This document shows positions 56,301 to 64,000 of a DNA stretch of 64,000 nt, piece after piece. Position numbers and translations under genes: made by a program. The notes under the pieces are model-generated. The model worked only from the letters and a program-made list of their open reading frames with translations. It made no database searches and was not told the origin of the DNA. Numbering within the stretch: the first letter of the stretch is position 1; every line of letters begins with the position of its first letter. Origin of the DNA: Limonium bicolor (taxonomy: Eukaryota > Streptophyta > Magnoliopsida > Caryophyllales > Plumbaginaceae); NCBI GenBank assembly GCA_023374045.1, contig CM041781.1:144514982-144578981 (forward strand), in the 5' to 3' direction.

Positions 56301-58612
56301 TAAGGATCACCTCATCTTACCGAAATTTCCAGATTGTGCACTCTCTGCGGTTTTTGTCACCCAGAGCTGAAATGACCACGAAAATTAATGATCCTTATAT
56401 GCCTGGAAATCTAATTCAAATAGGAACAACTTTCGTGTTGAGAAGATTTTGAGAAAACTTACGGAAAATTCATAATATCTCCCGAACTGAGACCTATTGA
56501 ACAGATTTCTGCTGTGAACCACTTCGCCTTCTTTTGTTCACCCAGAACTGAATACACCATGAATATTGATGTTCTTTATATGTATGGAAAGCTAATTCGA
56601 AGAGGAACAAGTTTGATGTTGGGAAGATTTCGAGATAACTTACTGAAAATTACAGAATATCTCCCGAAGTCAGACCTCTTGAACAGATCTGCTACTTGAC
56701 TCTTGCTTTGTAGAATTAGCTAGGAATTTTGACATAGAATGGAGTTAGAACTTAAACCTCCATTGTTGGGGCTTGAAGCTAGGAAAGAAGAAGAAGAAAA
56801 GAGGGCAAGGAGCTTACCCAAACCTGCCAAGTGCAGGCAAGGAAGAATGAAACTCTTACGTAAGTCTTAAGGTAAGAAGGTAGGAATTTCTTTCTTCTTT
56901 TTGACATTAAAATTGTTTAGTTTCTTTTTCCTTTGTTTATTCCACATTATTGGCTCAATTAATTCTCTTAGTTGATGTATGAATCGGCCATGTGCTGGAG
57001 AATAAAGGAGTTTTGCTTGATGATTGAAAACTAGAAGACAAAGGAAGATAAAGGTAGGTGTTTTCTTTTGAATTATCAAAGTAGAATATATGTCATATCC
57101 TCATTCTCCTTGTTCTCTCACGTATGGTATATGTAGATAGCATCTGATTTTTTTTATGTTTTAAAACACTAGAACATGGCTAGGTTGGTAGGCTTTTTAA
57201 TTGAATTTATATAAGGCAAATAAGCCTTCTTTTGCTTGTCAAAATCGGACACCTAAGGCATAGGAATTCAATTGTTCTTTGTTGTATAAAACAATAGACT
57301 TTTGTTGTATTAGGCAATGGACTTGGCATTATTAGGTAGCTGTCTTTTTTACTACTTTGACAGCAACAAGTCCCTTTTTTTTGTATGAAAATCGGCTAGC
57401 ACATGAAGAGTAACATGGGCATTTTGTTTGTTTCTTGCAAGTTGTAAAAGGTGAGTCTAGTTTGTATAATTAATTGCTTTGTTTTTCTTTTCTAACTTTG
57501 CTTGCTGTCTTCTTGTCGTTTGTTGCAGGTCATACGTAGGAGGAGGCTCCCATTTTACTACAATTAATTGTTACTTCCTCATTTAATATATGCTAGGTGA
57601 GTCACATTAGCATTAGGCATTATTTTGTTAAAATCTAGCCAAACAAGACAAAAAAAAAACGCATGGTATAGGGCTCAAATGGAATTAATTTTTCATTTTA
57701 TTTTTGTTACACTATATTGCACTAAGACCATACTAATATGTGTAATAGGTTCCAGCATTTATTTGGTACATTTATATGATGGAGAAAGATGAAACTTTTA
57801 AGGTAAAAATGGTGATTTCTAGTATCTTTTTGATGATAAAATCGCCCCTATTTGTAATATGAATTTAGTACTGCCATCAATTGATTTAGATGGTCATTTT
57901 ATCCACTTTTAATACTGTCAACTCGTGGCTCCTCAAAAATTTCAAGGTAATTGCGTAAAACGCATTTTCGTGACACCCGAAGGTGCGTTTTTGTGCTTTA
58001 AGGATTTTTCTGGAAATTAATTAGTTGCTATGACTTCCAAGTGTTTATAAACACTTATTATAGTAAATAAACATATACTAAGATGTTACATTGAGTTATA
58101 TGGGGTTATATCAACCCGTGACATAATTTACGGGCCATCGGGACACTCCCGGGCCAAAAAGGAGCGCTAAGAAATCCTCCTGTGGTTTTTGCTGAATTTT
58201 GAGAAACCACTTCGTGGGTTCTCTTTAGAATAATTAATAATGATGTTAGGAACTCTAGGAATTAATTTTATAGGAGTTCGTGCCACCTCGGCACTACTCC
58301 GGACTTTTCGTGCTTTAAGGAGCGGGCGTGAGCACTCTCGAGCATTTTGCGTATTTGACTGAATATAGCCTAGGGAATATGTTTATATATTCATATAATG
58401 AGTGTATTACCATTTGGTTTAAGTTTTAGAAGGTCATACAAGGTCATGCTCGATCACATGTTTCTAAGGCGTTTTAGCGTTTATGGAGAAACGACTATTT
58501 TTACGTAACGTTCTCATGCATGGGTTTGCATGCGTACGTGAAATGATTTATATTAGGATTATTGTCCATAAAATAATGGTTTAATAATACTAATTAGATT
58601 TGGGGTATTTCA
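53397..58612 (-). mobile_element. 5' LTR of element C, second part
   Basis: Continues the LTR from 38834 and matches 28172-33915 apart from the MITE. It ends TATTTCA at the GGGTC duplication. The AT-rich middle (about 54120-56000) has no gene. It includes the core hairpin (53999-54012), the empty MITE site (54679-54687) and the ~181-bp tandem duplication (56357-56700). Confidence 0.93.
56357..56700. repeat. ~181-bp tandem duplication in 5' LTR of C
   Basis: Same two units as at 31651-32005. Confidence 0.7.
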
Positions 58613-58617
58613 GGGTC
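58613..58617. repeat. Target site duplication of element C, right copy (GGGTC)
   Basis: Pairs with 27605-27609. Confidence 0.92.
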
Positions 58618-59077
58618 ATTCCCTTTCTGTTTTGTGGGGTTGACCAACCCTTTGGCTCTTTAGAGTCATTTCAGCGTTGTCGAGAGATCTGTTATGATCT
58701 ATGGGTCTTTGACACCTTCTGAGTGTGTGCATTGTATCTTGTCCCTTCTCTGTTTAAGAACTCTAATTGTTTCTGCATCGGGAACTCTTATGTTCCATTC
58801 TGTTTCTGATTCTAGAAACTTCTGACTGTTTGGGAAACTGTCGATGTTTGGATTATCTTCTACTCCTTCTCCTGACATCAACTGTTTTGAGCGACCTCAC
58901 TGATGATGGTCGCTGCTTACTGGGCATAGTGTATGCTCACCCCCCTACTCTTACTGTTTTTTTGAAAGCGTTGTTTTGGGCCTCAATGCGATTGCTTGTT
59001 TAGAGCCATGCGTTATTAGGTAATAATACGCGGCGTGTAACACCCCTAACTCTTAGGCCGGTTTTGGGGGTGTTACA
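58618..59077 (+). mobile_element. 3' LTR of G1, second part
   Basis: Resumes the LTR interrupted at 27609 and matches 21092-21551 to the terminal GGTGTTACA. Confidence 0.95.
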
Positions 59078-59082
59078 TATAA
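59078..59082. repeat. Target site duplication of G1, right copy (TATAA)
   Basis: Pairs with 19625-19629. Confidence 0.95.
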
Positions 59083-61878
59083 ACTTAAGTGAATATATAT
59101 ATATATACCAAAAATAAAATAGTAACTTAGGTTAAATCAAGGAATTTATTTAATCTACATTTATATTAATTATATAATATGGAAGTTAATATACTTAATT
59201 GAAACTAAAGAAAATACTTTATTTTATAAACAATATATTGGATGTGGATATGTGTAAAAGTTAATAGAGATAATTAAATACAATAACACTACGTAAAGAA
59301 TATCTTAAATAAATCTAATATATATAGATAACAAAAAAAAATAATAGAAATAAAATACCTTATAGAAAATAGAATATGAAGGAGTTAATAAGTTAAACTA
59401 AACCTATACATAATCCTATTAAAAAAATATTATATGAGGTGGTATTAAATTATGTTTATGAAATTAAGCTTAAAGAGTTACCTTTGAATTTCTAGGATTT
59501 ATATAGACTATATTAAAATGCATGTGTAATATTATTTGTCAAAGACCAGAATGTAAATCTATAATTTGGTTACGTAATAAATAAGTTAGGACTTGGGAAT
59601 ATTTGTAATTAGATTACATGAAATGTTACAGAAATAGATCTTATTATATAATTAATAAATAAATGAAATACTTTTACATCTAAAAGTGAAGTGGATTACT
59701 AGGTCTAGATTTAATCATTTCATAACATTTAATGTATTGAACAATAACTTAAGGTTTTGAGATAAAATCATTAAAAGGATTATGTTATAAAACTATATTA
59801 TACTATGATTAGGAAATTAATCTAAATAATAATCCTTAAGTTTCTTTAAATTAGATAAGCCATATAAAATACATTTATTACTAATATTCAGAATATGAGT
59901 TTATAATTAAATGATGTACTTAGTAGTTTGAACTTATAAAAGGTTTGTAAATAGAAATTAGACACACAAAACCCTTGAACCCTTAATTAGATGAAACTGA
60001 GTTACCTAAGAGACTATATTGATCTATTCAATGACACTTAAAATATTAATATATAATTTGAATATAAGGTATGAGGATTTTTCAGAATAGATGATCCTAT
60101 TAAATAATCGACAATTTGACTCATGAATGAGAAGTTAATTCTTAGGTAAATTTTCCTTTATGTTAAGATGTAATGTCTATCCTAAAACATAATAAAGGAA
60201 ATTGATTTGTTGAGTTATTCCTTTGAAACCTTAGGTTTTGTAAACAATCTAAAATGTATTTAAGACATAAGTTTATTAAAGTTTAGTATAAAAGGATTAT
60301 AAATAGTCTCTGGGGGAATGTGTGTAAAAATAAAACATTTAGGGAATTAAATGTAAGTATGGATATATAAAAGGTTATCTTAAAACACCATATTATATAG
60401 TTAATGATTAAGTAAATAATATACCTTGTGAATACTAAATGTAAGAGTTCGATGAGTCTAAGAAAATTAAAATATAGTTATTTCAAGATGAAAAGTAATT
60501 TAACATCTTAAGACAAGATTATTTAATGGTTGTAATAAAAGTCATTCTGAACTAAAGATAAGATAATTGAGTTTTAGTAGTGCAATTAAGTTGAGGGGAA
60601 GATTTAGTCATAATGGGTTATCTAGTGGATATTGATAAAAGTACATAATCATTACCTTGTGAAATGATAGTATAGTATTCTAAGATTTATTGAATAAAAT
60701 AAAATGCACTTATGATATAAAGGTCTTAAATGTGAGAATTACGGTTAAGTATTAGTAAAGTGGATTGAGTGGAACAATTAACAAGTGCTAGTAAAATACA
60801 TTCCTTAATCTTACAACCTTTGGCTATACAACATTCTAAATAAGTCAAGGTTATACATAACATTTAAGTGAGGGCTTAAAATACAATTGAGACTTAGAAA
60901 TGAGAGTGAGGAATTTATTTGACTTTAACTTAGGCTACAAGTTATTGATGATAGACTACCTTTAATCTTCCTTAAAGTGTTGTTGAATGTTTGCAAGAGT
61001 CTACTAGAACTGCTACATCGTTAATCAGGTGTGATTTCTCGTACTCAGATACTTTTGTTAACCTAATTATGAGACGTTTTTATAAAAACGCTAACTGAGC
61101 TGAAATGAATTTCAAAAGAGAAACTGTTTGTGTGACATACTCCGCTTGATGTGGCTAACTAAGCCTTGAATGTACCACTTACATGATCATTGGTTCATTT
61201 TATCTGGTTATCTCATTAGACATTAACTACTGAGGGTGTACGCCTCTGCACTCTGTAGGACTGAGTGTTTTGGTATTGCACTTGTGCAGTTAATAATCTA
61301 GTGGGAATATGGAAAATGTCAATCTTGGTAAACTCTTCTTTGGACTTTGGATATCGTTCCATCCATGAGCTGAGTCTTTTATTGTGACGTGCGCGCGTCT
61401 TCAGTGGTAAACAGTGAGGGGTTCTATATCCCCCTGTCAAAAAAGGACGTGTAAACAGTGAGGGGTTGTATATCCCCTGTCCTAAAAGGACGTGCTTGGC
61501 GGTGGGGGACATCTCTCCCAGTTGGTTTTATTCCACTCTTGAGTTGTTGGTTCTTGGATCTCTTCTTTCATTCCTAGTCCTTGTGACTACTTGGGTCTTT
61601 CTACTCCTAATTGGAACTGAATCTAACACAAGCAATGGATGTTCACTAACTTATGGTGTGGATTCTTCTAACTGACTAACTTTGTCTTCTTGTTATTTAT
61701 CTCTCTTTTTAACTTATTACCTTTAACTTGGTGATTTTGTGGTGCCTCGTTCTTCTGTTTTTGTCTAAGAGTTTGGTTTCAAAATATTGTTTATTTTAGG
61801 AGTTATGATTTAAATGTTTTTCTTTGGAGAATCGTACCAGTTCCATTCCAGGGAACTGACTCACCCCTCCCGGGGTGG
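59083..61878. other. Unassigned AT-rich spacer
   Basis: About 2.8 kb with no recognised gene or repeat family. It is very AT-rich to about 61000, then of moderate GC. It continues 18613-19624 across the G1 insertion. It contains one local duplication (61407-61494). ORFs of 69 to 101 codons near 61216-62119 show no domain, and the last runs into LTR D. Confidence 0.5.
61407..61494. repeat. Local tandem duplication with hairpin
   Basis: Two ~44-bp units share TAAACAGTGAGGGGTT, TATATCCCC and AGGACGTG; each can pair GGGG with CCCC. Confidence 0.6.
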
Positions 61879-63356
61879 TGTAACACCCCAACTAACAACA
61901 ACACACTTAACAACAAACTGCAGCGGAAAACATACTTCATCACATTACTTAACTCGTTGGTGTTACATGCCATTAACCACCCACGTGGCTAACAAGGCTA
62001 TTACATATACATTGTATCGGTCTGATGGAGTAGATTCCCGAGCGACTACACATTACTATCCCTTTCCATTACCAACAACCAACATAACCTTCCAACTGTA
62101 CCGAGTATTTACAAACTAATGCCGATAACAATTTCGGTCTTACTACACCTACTGTACATATACAACTTAAATGGCTCCCATGTACAAACGACTACCCCGT
62201 CATACTCTCGAACGGCTTCCAGCTCCTTGTACCTGAAATAGAATTGGAAAAAAAGGGTGGGCCCCAAGGGGCTTAGCACCTTTGCTGGTATGGTAATCCC
62301 GCAGCCCGCATGCTACCGGGCCATGCACAACTATTTGTCGTCTTGGCATGCGGTTGATTATATTTAATTCATGCAGGTACACCAATAACACAAAATACTG
62401 TACAATCCACAACAGTGGTCACGACAAATACAGACAACACATCCACACCTAATAAATCACTCTTTGTGTTCTTTGACCCTAGAGTGTTTCTCCTCTAATG
62501 GAGCTATTTCCTCAATAGACGACACTTACCCATTAATCGGGTTATCCATAAACGCCTCTTACTATAAACTGGGATTCGTATCCATGATCCACATACTCCA
62601 CATTTTAACAACATATATCATCACATCACAATAAGCATTGCAGTACATCAATAACACATAACATAACGGGTACGGATCTCTTTAGGAACCACCCCAAACA
62701 TAGTTAGTTCACTGGGAGAGCCTAGAGGATGCTGTCAAACTCTTGCTAAGCTCGTTTACATAACTCGTTACCGTCCTATTAGACGAACGGATAACTTAAC
62801 ATAAAGATGGATCGGATATAGTGATCCGAACACAACATACATAATCCCCAACATACGTGAGTCCAGAGCCTTGGTTAAGCTCAGGGGTGATCGAAGACCA
62901 ATGAAGGAAGACAACCAACAGAGAGGAAGCTGAAGAAACTGTATACCACAGCTCCCAAACAATGCGCGACCAGAAATACCGGATTCCTCACCCCCCCATA
63001 ATATATATATTCACAGATAAAGACTCCGCTGTGGAACCTATCACATCAGCACACAACACAGTATTACAACTGAGTTAATCACACAAAGGAGGGTCATACA
63101 TTTACAGCAACATCACACACAACATCACACAACTAACTCACAAATAGCCGTGGTTAGAACGTTCCTTAGGTTGGAAACGTTATTACCGGATACCGTTCTC
63201 TTACGTTTACCTAATAATGGTTAACTAGACCTTTCATACGCATTCGAGGTTACCGGTATCGGTACGCAAACACACAGCAACAATAACGACTGTAAACTCG
63301 TTTCATGAATTATCTTATAACGTGGCAAACATACAGAAAACAAATTGGCATACAAG

Positions 63357-63370
63357 CCGGTGTAATCCGG
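63357..63370 (-). other. LTR core hairpin, LTR D
   Basis: CCGG/CCGG around TGTAAT within TACAAG ... TAGGA, about 1.48 kb from the U5 end; same as in C. Confidence 0.5.
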
Positions 63371-63717
63371 TAGGACACAGGTTACAAGAAAACCACACCT
63401 GTCACCGGGGTCCACTCTATCATGTCGACTTATGTTCCTCGAACAATTCTCGAACAACTGGTAACATTAAAGTTGCTTTCATTAACATTGGGGGTAACAT
63501 GTTTGTGTAACGTTGAACGACCATGGTTAACACCGTTAACTAGTTAAATCACTTCACATTTTTAACTTGTTTTACTCTCACATTTTACTACAACTTTTCA
63601 CCCACCTAATTGTCCTTATAACTCACCTAACATGTCCTTAACAACTTTATAACATCATTACTTATCAATCCCCATCATTTAACATCATTATTTAACCTTA
63701 AACTCAACTTTTAAAGT

Positions 63718-63973
63718 GGTCCGGGTCTTGGTCCCCAACTAAGGTCCCGGACCTTGTCATTGTAAAATCCTCAGGCTGTTTTCATGGGGTGGTCCGGGAC
63801 TTCATACAGGTCCTAGGTCCCGGACCAATGTAGGCAAATTCTCTCGGGGGTAAAACAGGGGGTGGTCCGGAACTTCTTACAAAACTTAAGTCCCGGAACA
63901 ATGTAGGCAAATTCTCTCGGCCCCTTTTTTGATGCATGGTCCGGGACATTACCCAAGACCTAGGTCCCTGACC
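63718..63973. repeat. Tandem inverted-arm array in LTR D
   Basis: Four ~74-bp units with GGTCCGGG and TCCCGGACC arms, as in LTR A (3198-3462), linked by spacers with TTCTCTCGG. Confidence 0.8.
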
Positions 63974-64000
63974 ACTGCTACAGATTTGCATTTTTAACAT

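Larger units (their letters stand above)
27610..58612 (-). mobile_element. Element C, LARD-like LTR retrotransposon split by element E
   Basis: Minus strand: 3' LTR 27610-33915, purine tract 33916 on, non-coding internal region to 38272, primer site 38255-38267, and 5' LTR 38273-38834 plus 53397-58612. Without E and the MITE it is about 16 kb. In the first ~550 bp the two LTRs differ by about five substitutions. There is no intact gag or pol; a decayed integrase end survives (34435-34797). LTRs near 5.8 kb are very long for this superfamily. E sits in its promoter-bearing 5' LTR. Confidence 0.88.
19630..59077 (+). mobile_element. Element G1, chromovirus-type Ty3/gypsy retrotransposon carrying nested insertions
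   Basis: Parts in order: 5' LTR 19630-21551, primer site 21557, degenerate gag-pol 21681-26090, purine tract before 26135, and 3' LTR 26135-27609 plus 58618-59077 interrupted by element C. TATAA duplications flank it. Without the insertion it is about 8.4 kb. The chromodomain-like end and tRNA-Met primer site place it with Tekay/Del-like chromoviruses. The LTRs differ by several substitutions per 100 bp near their starts, so this is the oldest of the three nested elements, as the nesting requires. Confidence 0.9.
61879..64000 (-). mobile_element. LTR of element D (partial, related to A)
   Basis: Starts TGTAACACCCC with flanking GGTGG at the left and no primer site there, so it is a 3' LTR or solo LTR in minus orientation that runs out of the window. 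It shares with A and C the GCAGCGGAA motif, the CACCCA-GTGGCTAAC block and CGGTCTGA; it has the CCGG core hairpin (63357-63370) and the same inverted-arm array as A. No coding sequence is seen. Confidence 0.8.

Noticed and set aside
59083..61878. Another LTR flanking G1, suggested by the AT-rich middle and GC-richer ends as in C
   Set aside because: I could not match its ends to any LTR terminus, primer site or purine tract.

Overview
The window reads as intergenic DNA of a flowering plant with a large, repeat-rich genome; the species cannot be named from it. I see no host gene, rRNA or tRNA gene. Almost everything is Ty3/gypsy LTR retrotransposon sequence of the chromovirus (Tekay/Del-like) kind: 5-bp target duplications, primer sites complementary to the 3' end of initiator tRNA-Met, purine tracts, long LTRs of 1.9 to 5.8 kb, and two gag-pol regions ending in a chromodomain.

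Layout. (A) 1-5497: minus-strand element, end of a non-coding internal region (1-1200) plus one LTR (1201-5497). It is fused at a C-rich tract to (B) 5508-18612: minus-strand element with a truncated 3' LTR, a 5.3-kb internal region without intact coding sequence, and a complete 5' LTR. (Spacer) 18613-19629 is unassigned. (G1) 19630-59077: plus-strand chromovirus with TATAA target duplication; its gag-pol is one long frame broken only by stop codons, and its 3' LTR is split by a nested insertion. (C) 27610-58612: minus-strand element (GGGTC duplication) inside that LTR, with ~5.8-kb LTRs and a 4.4-kb internal region lacking intact coding sequence (a LARD-like element). Its 3' LTR carries a Mutator-type MITE and its 5' LTR is split in turn by (E) 38835-53391: plus-strand chromovirus (CTGAC duplication) of 14.6 kb. 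59083-61878 is AT-rich unassigned spacer, the right-hand continuation of 18613-19624. (D) 61879-64000 is the start of another minus-strand LTR related to A.

The most interesting object is in E. Between the Gag zinc knuckles and the protease lies an AlkB-type 2-oxoglutarate/Fe(II) dioxygenase domain resembling plant ALKBH1-like proteins. The gag region holds three short GT-AG introns, each with an in-frame stop. The last donor (44566) fits two acceptors in the same phase: 44694, giving a Gag-AlkB fusion that ends in a stop, or 45588, giving Gag-Pro-Pol. The copy also has about a dozen 1-2-nt deletions, nearly all in short runs, which may be real or assembly errors.

A second theme is conserved RNA-like structure shared by elements whose sequences have otherwise diverged: a stem overlapping the primer site, a hairpin next to the polypurine tract (often duplicated upstream), a leader hairpin, an LTR core hairpin, tandem arrays of inverted arms inside the LTRs, and a ~133-nt multi-stem block in B and C. 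The families that have lost coding capacity (A, B, C) keep these signals and carry traces of pol near the 3' end. They therefore look like passengers that an E-like autonomous element could mobilise; that last step is inference.
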